DNA of 64,000 nucleotides from Botryosphaeria dothidea. Taxonomy: Eukaryota; Ascomycota; Dothideomycetes; Botryosphaeriales; Botryosphaeriaceae. Every line of letters begins with the position of its first letter. Position 1 is the stretch's first letter. The stretch spans positions 3,038,001-3,102,000 of the forward strand of contig WWBZ02000051.1 of assembly GCA_011503125.2 (NCBI GenBank). Reading direction: 5' to 3'. A program made the translations under genes and the position numbers. Below, in pieces: positions 21,877 to 34,600 of the stretch. The notes beneath the pieces are model-generated. The model had not been told where the DNA came from. It saw only the letters and a program-made list of their open reading frames with translations, and ran no database searches.

Positions 21877-22778
21877 GGCGGCGAGTTGCGTGTGGCAGTG
21901 CGGGCGCGGTTCAGCTGAGCTGGGGAGGGCTGGGCCGAAGTGGGCGTAGCCGGGAAAGTCGGGAGCTGCCAATGACGGTGGGAGGCCGTGTCGGTGGGCG
22001 GGTGGTGCGTAATTGCGGTGGACGATGCCGCGCGAGCCGTTTCATCAGAGGGCGAGGCGAGCCAAGGACAACAAGCCTTCGCCAAGATGTCAATCGGTGC
22101 TTATCCGGCCTAGATGCCGGCTTGGTGAAGCTTCATGCGCCCGGATCGTCGGCACGCGTTCGCTGTGCTCCCATCCATTCGATTCTGCCATCTGCGTCAA
22201 CGAACAAGTCCAGGACTGGCCTGTCCAAGTCATGCAGACTGCGTGGCTACAAGTTATTGCAGGAGATTTGGCAGGGATGCTCCCAAAGGGTCTAGATCTG
22301 CTCCTCAGCTGAATCGAGACCCTGGGAATCCTAGTGTCGGGCGCGGAGACGGCGCCCGTATTCTTGCTCTAACGCCTGCTGGTGCGGCGCTGCCCCCGCC
22401 AACGACCCATTCGATTTCCAGGCACCTTGGTCATGACGCCGTCGTGCAAGCTTCTGACTCGTCAATCATCCGGCCAGTGGACCCTTGCGAAGCTGCTGCG
22501 TTCGCTCCATTCGTTCCCGGCCATACATAGCCCCGCGCTAGGTTACGTAGAGCTAAGTCGTATGACGGAGCTCCCGCGACTGCTGGCGAGCTCGAGCTAC
22601 TGCCATTAGCAAGCTTGAAGGGAGGAGGGTGAGGGGTATATAGTCCTGCCCCTCTTCACCCTTTGCCTCCTCCTTCATCAACCAACACTTCAACTACCAC
22701 GCCAATAATTCTCCTCTTGAACAATCCTCCAATCTCAATCTTCCCCCTCTTCCACTTCACAAACGCCCATCAATCAAA
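21877..22778. other. Divergent intergenic region (hydrolase-like / cipC-like)
   Basis: About 900 bases between divergently transcribed genes. It contains the TATA element listed below and a pyrimidine-rich leader with CTTCACC, CCTCCTTC-type runs before the cipC-like start. No other feature was seen. Confidence 0.5.
22637..22643 (+). promoter_or_regulatory. TATA box of the cipC-like gene
   Basis: TATATAG in GGGGTATATAGTCC, about 136 bases before the ATG, followed by a CT-rich leader typical of strongly expressed fungal genes. Confidence 0.6.
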
Positions 22779-23321
22779 ATGGTTTTCGGCTGGGGTTCGT
22801 CTTCCCTCTCCCTCGAGCTTCCTGTCCTTCACTTCTTCCCCGAGCTCCCATTATTTCATCCACAACTACCCTCGTTACCATCGATGCTAACAAACCACAG
22901 GCGAGTCTCACGATGCCTACCAGCAGGTCTACGAGGGCGATAGCAAGAACGAGTCAAGCTTCAGCCACGAGCTGGTCGCTGGCGGTGCTGCCTTCGCCGG
23001 CTTCAAGGCTTTCGAGGACCACCAGCGCAAGGAGGGTAAGATCTTACTGCCCCCCTCGCCGTTATCACTCATCACTGACCCCCAGTAGGCAAGCCCGTCA
23101 ACCATGCCTTCGCTAAGGAGCTCCTTGCCGGCTTCGCCGCCGCCGAGGTCGACAAGCTCGCCGAGACCAAGGGCGAGGACTTCGTCGACCGCGAGCGCGC
23201 GAAGCACCAGGCCAAGAAGAATGCCGAGAGGATGTATGACGACCACTACGGTGACAAGGACCAGTACGACCCCAACTATGATGCGCCGGACAGGATCAAC
23301 CGTCAGTTCGGCGGGTACTAA
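22779..23321 (+). CDS. CipC-like stress/antibiotic-response protein
   Basis: Small cytosolic protein of the CipC (concanamycin-induced protein C, DUF3759) family; biochemical role unknown, often strongly expressed and stress- or biomass-related. Exons 22779-22794, 22901-23035, 23089-23321 (introns of 106 and 53 bp), 127 aa. It begins MVFGWGESHDAYQQVY, as in the family, followed by FSHELVAGGAAFAGFKAFED and FAKELLAGFAAAEVDKLAET, then a charged Tyr/Asp-rich tail ending NRQFGGY. The first exon is only 16 bp, and the G-W-G-E motif is made by splicing. The second acceptor is a CAGTAG tandem, so a one-residue variant is possible. The strong TATA box and CT-rich leader fit high inducible expression. 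Confidence 0.88.
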
Positions 23322-24418
23322 ACATTGACGATGGAATGGACGGAATGAGATGATGGCTGGAAACATCAGTATCTAGACAGCTGCCTGCTCTCAGTAGAGG
23401 CCCAAATGAACGAATAAAGTCAAATAAGCCAAGTACTATGGATGTATTCTCGTGATTTGTCGTCGATGTTGTATTGAGCTCTGGTCCTACCCCGCATGCG
23501 GCGGTGGCCATTGGCCAGCCCCTCCTCTAGCTTTAGCCAAGGGGCTCTAACAGATGCTAGCGGAACCCTCCGCCTATCGTAGTGGTCTGATGGGGACGCT
23601 CTCATAATCTCGTGAGATAACGGTAGAATGACTGTGAGGAATACGCGTACTTTTGGTGACACCTGAAGCTCCTGCGACCAATGTCAATTTTACTTGCACA
23701 CCTTGGGGCTCAGGATCTTCAGGCAACCTTCAGTTTTCTGCCAGGGTTATCTACAAACATGTTTGCATGGTCCAATGAGAGGCCTGCATCTCGGATGCGG
23801 ACGGATAGCAACCTTGATGGCCTAATGCCCAGGATAAGCGAAAGCGCTGTTAGCTATAGCAACACCAACCATTGTTGTCCCTCGGAGAGGAATACAAACT
23901 GCGACCATGCGGATTCTTCATGCGCAGATGACGTTACAGCCAAGACGCAAGTGCGGAGTTCAGAGGATGCTTGGTGACGTGGAGACGGAAGATCGCCAGA
24001 AAATCGAGCCGTGGAGCGTCTGGAACGCGGGAGTGAGTGGCTTACCACAACCTCGCGCCGCCCAGCTGTGTGAGGTGAATGTAGCGCCATCATTGCGTGT
24101 TGCACCATTCCTGCGCTCATGAGCGTTTTCTGCCAATCTCTGCGCGTGCCATAAATGCATTGCTGTGATAAAGTCTTCCTTCAAAGCATTGTGAAGAGGG
24201 GCAGCGGAAGGCAAGCGGCCGGGAAGGGTGACGCGATAGCACGATAACGAGGAATCCTTGTAAATCGTGTAGGCGCGCAGGGGGGCGTCCACTCGCCAGC
24301 GCAAACTCCACAAACCTGCTCGCCAGACTCAATTCCTCGTCTCTGGTTCCTTCATGTCTTGTCGCGAGACCTCCGACGCCCATCTCGCGCATTTGTTTGG
24401 CCCTGACGCCTTTCGCTA
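23322..24418. other. Intergenic region
   Basis: About 1.1 kb between two same-strand genes. Short ORFs only; nothing recognised beyond presumed 3' UTR and promoter. Confidence 0.4.
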
Positions 24419-27400
24419 ATGAAATTTGCCAAGTATGTTTCGCGACGCGTAGGGCTGCGACGCAGAGCTGACGTCGGTACAGGGAGATCGAGCAGGAGCT
24501 CGTTCCCGAGTGGAGAGCCAAGTATCTGAACTACAAGGTATGATTCCAGAAATTGCGCTTCTTCGCGAGCCCCGCTGATCCATAGGCCCTCTGCAGCTCG
24601 GGAAGAAGAAGCTCAAGGCCATCTCTCGCGCTCTCCGCAATGTCCACCAGAGCACCCCCCGAACGCCTGGCCGCCGTCGCCGCCCAACATTCACGCCCTC
24701 GCCCAACACCGCTGTCCCTTCGTATTCCTTCCTTAATCGCCTGGACCTAAGGCGCACTGCTACCGTCGACTCTACTGCACAGAACCTACAGGTACCACAA
24801 GATGTTTGGCGCAATGTTGAAACGGCAACAGATGGGGACGAGGATGCCATCACGCGCTCTGCTCCACAGGCCATTCTCGCGCGCGGAACTCCTCAGGAAG
24901 CCCTCATCAAGAGAACGCCAGATGGCGCAGAAGCTCCCGGTCTAACAAGATACGGGAGCATATTGGGCTCGCCTCCTAGCAGGTCAAGCGGTGGACACCT
25001 ACCGACCCTCGAATTGCCAGATCCTGCCGTCGATCCGGATCGTGCTACCATCGAATCGAGAAGACGCGCGCGGGCACTATCTGCGTCGCCATCTCCACCA
25101 AAACATGATCAGGATGATGGCATTAGCGCTTTCGAAGTCGGGAAGACTCGATCTCCTGCGGGAAAACCTACTTTGCCCTCCAAGTATGCGAGCATATTCA
25201 CTCCAAAACGGGTCAATTCCATGCCGCCTACCACCGCTGGCACTGATGTTTCAGGCGGCGCAAGACCAAGTCTCAGGAAAATGCTATCGCTGGGCCCCGA
25301 TGGAACAAGTCCTTCAATGGCAAAGAAAGATGCAGATGTGCCCTTGGAAGCTTACCGTGAGCTCGACGTTCGACAAGCGGAATTCTTTGATTTTCTCGAC
25401 CTGGAACTGGACAAAATCGAGACCTTTTACAAAGAAAAGGAAGAGGAGGCAACCAAGAGGCTTGAGGTTCTGCGAGAACAGCTCCATATCATGAGGGATC
25501 GTCGCTTGGATGAGATCATCACGAAACTTCAAAAACAAAAGACAGCACAGCGAACGTCCTCCGGCGGGCTTTTCGATTCTGAGGGCACTGAAGATAAGGG
25601 AATGAACGGACATCGCATATCTCAGTCGTGGCTGAAGCCGTTCGAAGCAGCGAAGAAGCTTCCCGAGGCAGTCAAGGGTAAACCAAAGCCTATGAGCAAA
25701 AACGCCAAGGCTATGCGAGACCTTGGAACACCAAGCGGACCGGTACCACAAGAACGTCGTGATTACGTTCGCCGGCCAGAACCCGCTGGTGTGCCCTACC
25801 GAACGGCGAAGCGCAAGCTCAAGACTGCAATCCAGGAATACTACCGTGGCCTGGAGCTCCTCAAGTCATATGCTCTTCTGAACCGAACAGCGTTCCGCAA
25901 AATCAACAAAAAGTATGACAAGACGGTTGTGGCACGGCCGACCATGCGGTACATGAATGAGAAGGTTAACAATGCATGGTTTGTGAAGAGCGACCTCATT
26001 GATGGCCACATCCACGCCGTGGAAGATCTCTACGCGAGATACTTTTATCGGGGAAATCACAAGGTCGCAGTCGGTAAACTGCGTGTGAAGTCCGCAAAGG
26101 CCGGTGATTTTACTGGCTCCACTTTCCGCAACGGGCTACTGCTGGCCACGGGAGCCGTGTTTGGCTGTGAAGCCATCGCCTACGCGTCAAAGTTTGTGTT
26201 CGACGATGATTCCCCCTTGCATACAGAGACAACCTTTCTGTTGCAAATATATGCAGGCTACTTTCTTATGCTCCTGCTCGTTCTGTTTTTCTGTTTGGCT
26301 TGCAAGATCTGGTCTGACCAGAAAATTAACTATGGCTTCGTTTTCGAGTTTGATACCCGGACGCAGCTTGATTGGCGTCAATTGTGCGAGGTAAGTGTTT
26401 CTTGTTTGAGTGACTGTGACTTCATTATCTCTCAGCAGTGCCTTTGCTGACATTCTCTGGCAGATTCCCTCTCTATGCGTACTCTTTGAAGGTTTAATCA
26501 TGTGGCTCAATTTCAGCCGTTATGGTGGCGACTCCATGTATATTTATTGGCCGATTGTTTTGGTCGGACTCACGATTATTGTACTTTTCTTACCTGCACC
26601 GGTTCTCTATCACCGCAGCAGGAGGTGGTTTGCCTACTCCAACGTAAGTACATGAGTATTGCTCCTTATTGGTGCACAGACTGACAAAGGCAGTGGCGAC
26701 TTTTCTTTGCTGGCTTATATCCAGTCGAGTTTCGAGATTTCTTCCTTGGCGATATGTTCTGTTCGCAGACGTACGCCATGGGTGTAAGTCTTACCACTCT
26801 TCCGCTCACTTGAAAATCCAGATGCTCATGAAATCCACAGAACATCGAGCTTTTCTTCTGCCTTTACGCAAAATTATGGGACAGCCCAGCTTCCTGCAAT
26901 TCTTCACACTCCAGGTTGCTTGGATTCTTCACGACACTTCCCGGCATTTGGCGTGCCCTTCAATGTCTCCGGCGTTACTACGATACCCGGAATGTATTTC
27001 CGCATCTGGTCAACTGTGGAAAATATACGTGGACTATCCTGTACTACATGAGTCTCAGCCTCTACCGTCTGGACAAAACCTGGAGCCTACGGTCGTTCTT
27101 CATCTTCTGCGCTACGATTAATGCGGTCTATTGTAGTGTGTGGGATCTCGTCATGGACTGGAGTTTGATGAACCCATACGCAAAGCGACCGTTCTTGCGC
27201 GACCATCTTGGATACAAGAACGTCTACTGGTACTATATCGCAATTGTCCTGGACCCAATACTCCGATTCAATTGGATATTCTACGCAATATATGCCGACG
27301 ATGTCCAGCATTCAGCCATCCTTTCCTTCCTGGTGGCTTTGTCTGAGATATTCCGGCGTGGAATGTGGACATTGTTCCGCGTTGAGAATGAGCACTGTAC

Positions 27401-27896
27401 AAATGTCGGCAACTACCGTGCTTCCCGCGACGTTCCTTTGCCATACAGCGTCACTACCACATCAACTGAAAGTCTGGCGCAAAGTGATGGATTGGGCGGG
27501 CAACGACCCAGCACACCTGCTGCACATGGTGCTGGACCTCATGGGCAAGCTACTGGCGTTGATCTGGAGAGCCAGCCCACCCGTGAATCGTTGCGCCGGC
27601 GCGCGTCTGGTCCTTCTGCGACTCCTGCAACCCGTGCGCTGACGCGTGTTGGGACTCTTCTTCACACGGCACATGCCCAGGATTTCGAGCGTAGGAAGAA
27701 GCCGGAGGCGGGCCCTAGCGGCAGTCGGGATGAGGATGACGAGGATGATGATTATGAAGATGGTAGCGCAAGTGACGACGACCAGAAGAGACGCGAGGAG
27801 TTCAACGAGGAAGACATGGAAGACATTGCAAGAGCGGAGGGGTTAATTTCAAGAACGAGTGTGGAGATTCCAAGAGAGACAACGAGAGGACTATAG
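24419..27896 (+). CDS. SYG1: SPX-EXS phosphate exporter/sensor, SYG1/XPR1 family
   Basis: Membrane protein with an N-terminal SPX domain (inositol-pyrophosphate sensing) and a C-terminal EXS domain, the architecture of yeast Syg1 and the animal phosphate exporter XPR1. Exons: 24419-24432, 24483-24537, 24597-26390, 26464-26643, 26694-26783, 26841-27896, giving 1062 aa. SPX starts at the very N-terminus (MKFAKEIEQELVPEWRAKYL; basic LGKKKLKAI) and resumes after a long disordered insert with the helical block RTAKRKLKTAIQEYYRGLEL and FRKINKKYDK (about 415-460). Transmembrane segments begin near residue 530 (GLLLATGAVFGCEA; YFLMLLLVLFFCL). The EXS core includes WRLFFAGLYPVEFRDFFLGD and ends near FRVENEH. 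The tail is acidic (DEDDEDDDYEDG). The 14-bp first exon is needed for the MKF start. Confidence 0.93.
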
Positions 27897-28604
27897 GTAG
27901 TTTTGGTACGGATTCTCAATATACCCTAGCTTCATGCCCTGAATATGTGTGCGCTTTGTTGGGGGTTGTCGGGTCGTCACCACAATTTAAAAGGAGTATA
28001 AGGCACAGTACGAAGGACGGGGCTTTTTTTTTTCAAAGTTCGTTGACCCCAACCAAGGCCACGACTCTACGAGCATTTGGTGGTGAGGTAAAGAAGTTTT
28101 TTTCTCTGGGTGTAGATACATCGCCGGGCTGGTAGGTCCCATGGTTGTTGCTGCAAGCGGAAAAGTGCTAGGGTTACCGAAAAGGGCAAAGATCATCGTA
28201 GTTGCATCCTCGCGCGCCCCGGCCGTGAAGTTCGCGGTGCCCGTCTTCACGTCCGCAGCTCTGTCACCATCAAACGCACCTCCCCCACCGCGCGCCCCGC
28301 CGCCTCCTCGCGCTCCTTCCTTCCGCCGCTTCCCTTCGCTTGTCGCTCGCGGCGGTTAATTCCTCAACGATACCAAATTTTACTCCGCGACAAGCCTCGA
28401 CTTAATTCCTCCGCACCCTGCAGCTCCCGCGCCTTGCGCAGCCTGCCCGTCCGCGCCGATTCTGTTCATAACCACCCATGCGCAGTCACGACCGAAGTGC
28501 ATAACATACCATCTGGGTCACTTCGCGCCCGGCATTATTGGGAACCCTAAGGGGAGTCATCCTGTGACGCGTGTTGGCGGCTGAGACGCTGCGAAGCTGC
28601 CATC
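27897..28604. other. Intergenic region upstream of TRA1
   Basis: About 700 bases with a C-rich, pyrimidine-rich stretch (about 28270-28340). It probably holds the 3' UTR of the SYG1-like gene and the TRA1 promoter. No ORF of substance was seen. Confidence 0.4.
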
Positions 28605-31600
28605 ATGGCCGATAGAAACATGGAGGTCTATTTGAACAAGCTGGCGGACCCAGCCTCAGGTATGGCAAGAGCAACCACCTTTGGACATACGATGCGACAA
28701 TGAAGGATAATGAAGGCGGCTAACGAGATTCGACTTTCGCAGACCCCAAGGTCAAGACTGGCGTCGCGACGGAGATCCGGGATAGCATCGAGCTCTACTG
28801 CTCCGGTTCGACATACGGTGTCTTTCTGGAAAAGTTCATCCCAGTCTTCATCAAGCTACTAGAAGGCGCGCCCGTCTTCGTGAGCACATCGCCAGAGCAG
28901 GTGAGCTGCTGCGTCCAATCTCTGTCCTTCGGGCAGGCTGTTTGCTAACACAAGCTACTAGCGTCTGCGCAACTGCATATTAGAAATCTTGCACAGGTTA
29001 CCAATGAGCCCCACCGAAGCCCTAGAGCCCTACGCCGCACAAATCGTCGATCGACTCATGGTACTAGCGAAGATCGAGAACGAGGACAATGCGGCGCTGT
29101 GCATGAAGACGATTATGGACTTTGAGAGGCATCAGACCAAGGCTCTACAAGACAAGGTGCAGCCTTTTCTGGATCTCATCGCCGAGATGTTCGAGAACAT
29201 GGACGCCGCCGTCAAGGAAACTTTCGAGAATCCTTCGGGAGGTCCATCACAAGAAATTCCATCTACTCCCAGGAATTCGCAATACTCGCAGTCGCCGCGA
29301 CCGGGCTCACCTGGATCTGGAGGATCATCGACTGCCCCAGACTTGGGAGGGGAACAACAACAAACGAGGCATCTGTTGAAGGGCATGCAGTCGTTCAAGG
29401 TGTTAGCGGAATGTCCGATCATTGTGGTATCACTGTTCCAGGCCTACCGGAACTGCGTTCATAAGAACGTAAAGCGGTTCGTCCCACTGATCAAGAACGT
29501 ACTGCTACTCCAGGCTGGACCACAAGAGAAGGCACACGCGGAGGCGAAGGCAAGAGGGGACATCTTCACAGGCGTGAGCAAGGAAATCAAGAATCGGGCC
29601 GCATTTGGAGAGTTCATTACCGCCCAGGTCAAGACCATGAGCTTCTTGGCTTACCTGCTCCGGGTTTATGCTCAACAACTTACGGATTTTCTTCCTACTC
29701 TACCGGATATCGTGGTGCGCTTATTACAGGATTGTCCGAGGGAAAAATCTGGTGCCCGAAAGGAGCTGCTTGTCGCGATCCGTCACATCATCAACTTCAA
29801 CTTCCGGAAGATTTTCCTGAAGAAGATTGATGAGCTCCTGGATGAGAGGACCCTTATTGGAGATGGTCTTACTGTGTACGAGACCATGAGGCCATTGGCG
29901 TATAGCATGCTTGCAGACCTCATCCATCACCTGAGAGAATCACTATCACAGGAGCAAATCAGGAGGACGATCGAGGTCTACACCAAGAACCTGCACGACA
30001 GCTTTCCAGGCACCAGCTTTCAAACTATGAGCGCCAAGCTGTTGTTGAACATGGCCGAGTGCATTGCTAAATTGGAGCCCAAGCAAGAAGCCCGTTACTA
30101 CTTGGTCATGATTCTCAACGCCATTGGAGACAAGTTTGCTGCCATGAACCGCCAATTCGACAACGCAGTCAAGCTCTCCAAGCAATACTCCACACCGTCA
30201 ATAGAAGCCACACCAGAGAACTACCTTGCAGAACAGGATAGTCCACCTGATTGGGATGAGATCGACATCTTCAACGCAACTCCGATTAAAACGTCAAATC
30301 CCCGCGAGCGTGCCTCGGATCCCATTGCGGATAACAAATTCCTGTTTAAAAACTTGCTGCATGGCTTGAAGAACCTGTTCTACCAACTACGGGTTTGCAA
30401 TCCTCCCAAGATTAAGGAGGAGATTGATCCGAGCGTTCCAACACCGGCAAATTGGCACGAGGTGTCCTTCGGCTACAACGCGGAGGAGGTTGAGGTCCTC
30501 ATCAAGTTGTTTCGTGAAGGCGCGCAAGTTTTCCGGTACTACGGAGTGGAGAAGGTGCCTGGTGAACAGGAGAAATTGTCACCCGGCGAACTTCTTGCCA
30601 ATCAACACATGATGTCGAGCGGGAAGGAGGAGAAGGAGCTTCTGGAAGCTTTTGCTACCGTTTTCCACCACATCGACCCGGCCACGTTCCACGAAGTGTT
30701 TGAATCAGAGATACCCCACCTTTACGAGATGATGTTCGAACATAATGCCCTCTTACATGTTCCTCAATTCCTTCTGGCCAGTGAGGCCACTTCTCCGAGC
30801 TTCGCCGGGATGCTCCTTCAGTTTTTGATGGGTAAGATTGACGAGGTTGGCACTGCAGATGTCAAGAAGTCCTCAATCTTGCTCCGCCTTTTTAAACTCT
30901 CTTTCATGGCCGTCACCCTTTTCTCGCAACAAAATGAGCAAGTCCTACTACCGCATGTCACCAAAATCGTCACCAAGTCAATAGAATTGTCCACAACGGC
31001 AGAAGAACCGATGAATTACTTTCTTCTGCTCCGATCTCTCTTCAGAAGTATCGGTGGCGGTCGGTTCGAGCATCTCTACAAGGAAATTCTACCACTTTTG
31101 GAGATGCTTTTGGAGGTTCTCAATAGCTTGCTCGTGGCTGCACGAAAACCTTCGGAGCGAGACCTTTTTGTCGAGCTGTCGTTGACTGTTCCTGCTCGTC
31201 TGAGCAACCTGCTCCCGCATTTGAGCTACCTCATGCGCCCTCTTGTGGTCGCTTTGAGGGCAGGTTCAGATCTAGTTGGCCAGGGCCTCCGAACGCTGGA
31301 ACTTTGCGTCGATAACCTCACTGCGGATTACCTGGACCCGATCATGGCGCCCGTCATCGATGAGCTCATGCAAGGTCTTTGGGAGCATCTCAAGCCAACT
31401 CCCTACAGCCATTTCCATGCACATACCACAATGCGAATCTTAGGCAAGCTTGGTGGGCGGAATAGGAGATTCATCATTGGACCGTCTCCACTAGACTATA
31501 AGCCCTACGCTGATGATGAGCCCAGCATTGATATCCGACTCATTGGCTCTATGAAGGATCGCGCCTTTCCAACATCTGTTGGTGTAGACAGTGCAATTGG

Positions 31601-34600
31601 AAAGCTGCATGAGACTCCGAAGACCCCAGCAGCAAAGAAGTCTGATCAGTTTCACAAGCAGCAGGCATTCAAGTTCATCATCTCACAAGCAAAGCTTCTA
31701 CTTGGTGCAGACAGTTTGCCCGACGACTTCGCTCAGCAAGTGAGGCTTCAAGCGGACGACTTGAGCAATGGCAAGCACGATGTTGGCCCCGACGTCCTAG
31801 AAGCCTCTGAGAGGGAAAAATCGAATGCCAAGAAGGATGCGCAGCAAGATACGCTGCGGAAACTACTCAAGGCGGTCATGTTTTCAACTTCAATTCCTGA
31901 GCTGAAAGAGGACGCGACAACCTTCATGGCACATGTCTGTCGGCACTTTGCCCTTCTGGAAGTCGGCACTGCTCTTGCCACCATTAAGCATCGCAAGAAG
32001 CCGTTCGACGTCAACAACGGTGAGGGCCCGGTGGTGATTGAAAGTCGGGTGGTTTTAGAGGCTATAGGCGATTCTTTGGCATCGGACCACGTCGAGGTGA
32101 AGGAGGCCGCCGAGGAAGCGCTGAAGACGCTGCACAAAGCCGCAGTCACCATCTTCGGTGCTCCGGAAAAGGCAGAGAAGCTTACCCTCTTCAAGCACCT
32201 TGCTGACATCTTCTGTCACAATTGCCACCAGGAGGAATGGTTCGTCAAACATGGCGGTACCCTTGGTATCGACATTCTCACTACAAAACTCGGTCTTAGT
32301 GATGCTTGGATCAACGAAGGTGGTCGCCTCAATCACTTTTCCCGCGCTTTGGTGTATGTTATGCAGGACATGCCGCTGGATCTCACGAGCTCAACACGCG
32401 GCAACGCTCAGAGCACACTAGAAAACTTGCTCCGTCGGTGCAGTGGGATGTGGGCGAAGGAAGATCTCAAGTCGCCTCCGAACTCCGACAACAAGCTTCT
32501 CGGCCTGTGTGGTTTCCTCGTGACCATGCTGTCTCACTCCAACAAGCATGTGCGAAAAGCAGCGCAGGACAATCTGAAGATCATTGCTGAGTCAACTGGG
32601 ACGGAGGTTCATGAGCTTGTCCTCCCTGTCAGCAAGAGGCTCCTTGACCCTATCTTCAACAAGCCACTCCGCGCCTTGCCTTTCTCTATCCAGATCGGCT
32701 ACATTGACGCGGTCACCTTCTGTCTGAAGTTGGGCCATGGCGTCCTGACCTTCAACGAGCTGTTGACTCGTTTGCTCACCGAAGCGCTGGCGCTCGCAGA
32801 TGCCGAGGATGAGGGCTTGACGGCAAAGCCGTATGAGCAGAGGAATGCGGAAGCTATCGTCAGTCTTCGGGTCGCTTGTATTCGACTCCTGTCCACAGCG
32901 CAGACATTCCCTGAGTTCTCTTCCAACCCTCCCAACCAGACCTTCCTCCGCGTCATTGCTGTCTTCTTCAAGGCCTTATACTCGAAGTCCCCACAGGTTG
33001 TTGAGGCCGCAAACGCTGGTCTGCAGGGAGTGCTCCACACCACAAACAAGCTGCCCAAGGACGTTCTCCAGAGTGGTCTTCGGCCCATTCTTGTGAACCT
33101 GCAGGATCCGAAGAAACTTACCGTTGAAGGTCTCGATGGTCTTGCAAGGCTTCTCAAGCTGCTCACCAACTATTTCAAGGTGGAGATCGGCTCTCGTCTC
33201 CTCGACCACATGAAGGTCATCGCGGATCAGCGTGTGCTCCAGGCCGTTTCTTTCGGTCTAATTGAACAGCATAAGGCGATGAAGACGGTCACTGCTATCT
33301 TGAACGTTTTCCACCTTCTCCCTTCAGCAGCCGTTAGCTTTCTCGGCCAGCTCGTCCAAAAAGTAATGGAATTGGAGGGCGCCCTCCGAAGGACGCACTA
33401 CAGTCCATTCAGGGCGCCGTTGATCAAATACTTGAACCATTACCCCAAGGAGGCCTGGAATGATTTTGCACCCCGTATCAGGGATCACGCCAGCGGACGT
33501 TTCTTCGCTCAGATTCTCGCGGACCCTGCGAGCGGATCTCTGCGTGAGGTCCTCGTCAACGATACCCAGGGATTTATCAACTCTTTCGCGATCGATGACG
33601 AATCGAAGAAGTGGCCTGCAGCCATCAACGCAATCCATGTCGTCGAGTCGGTTTGCAAGTATCCTGAGACGAGCACATGGCTGGTTAATCACGCTGATCT
33701 TCGCAAAGCTCTGCTCGATGCCGGGAAGTCCTTGGAGACTCGGCTGCGGCAGAACACGATTGAAGCGAGCTTGCGACTGGCAGTGGATCAGGCTGGCGAG
33801 AGGCTCATTGGTGTATTCACCAATTATCTCGCTCATGAACCGGAAAGTCTTGACTTCTTCGTCGAGATTGTGGATGCTGTTACTGCCGAGGAGCTCAAGG
33901 CTTCGCCGGCCTTATTCCACTTTATCTACAAGATCATGATCTCGAGTGAGTCAGTTGAGTACTGGAGAATGCTCATTATCCGCTGCATCGATCTCTACAC
34001 CGGCCGTAACACTTCCCAGAAGACGAAGACCTTCGTTTTCCATTACATCGTCAACCCGATTTTCGCAATGGATGTTATGAGGAACTGGGATAGTTTTTTC
34101 GGTGCCACGAAGGGGACGCAGCTCATGGATAGAAGCATGACGGAAACGATTCACAACCGGCTCTGGCGGGTTTACTCAGTCGAACAAGTGGAGGAGACCG
34201 GCCAGCTCGGCGTTGACCACTCACGAATGGAGCTGCTGCAGATGACCACGCTCCTTGTCAAGTACCATCACGGCCTCATTCAAGATGCTCGCAAGGATGT
34301 CATCAAGTTTGGATGGAACTACATTCGTCTTGAGGATATCATCAACAAGCACGCGGCCTATGTTCTTATCGCCTACTTCATCGCACATTACGACACGCCC
34401 CCGAAGATCGCGATTCAGATCTACTCCCAACTGCTCAGAGCGCATCAGAACGAAGGCCGCCCGCTCGTCATGCAAGCCCTGGAGGTGCTCGCTCCTGTTT
34501 TGAAGAAGCGTATTGGCGGCGCGGACAACAAGCAACCGCCAATGTGGGCAAGAATTCCCAAAAAGATCTTGACTGAAGAGAGCTCGAACTTGCAGCAGTT

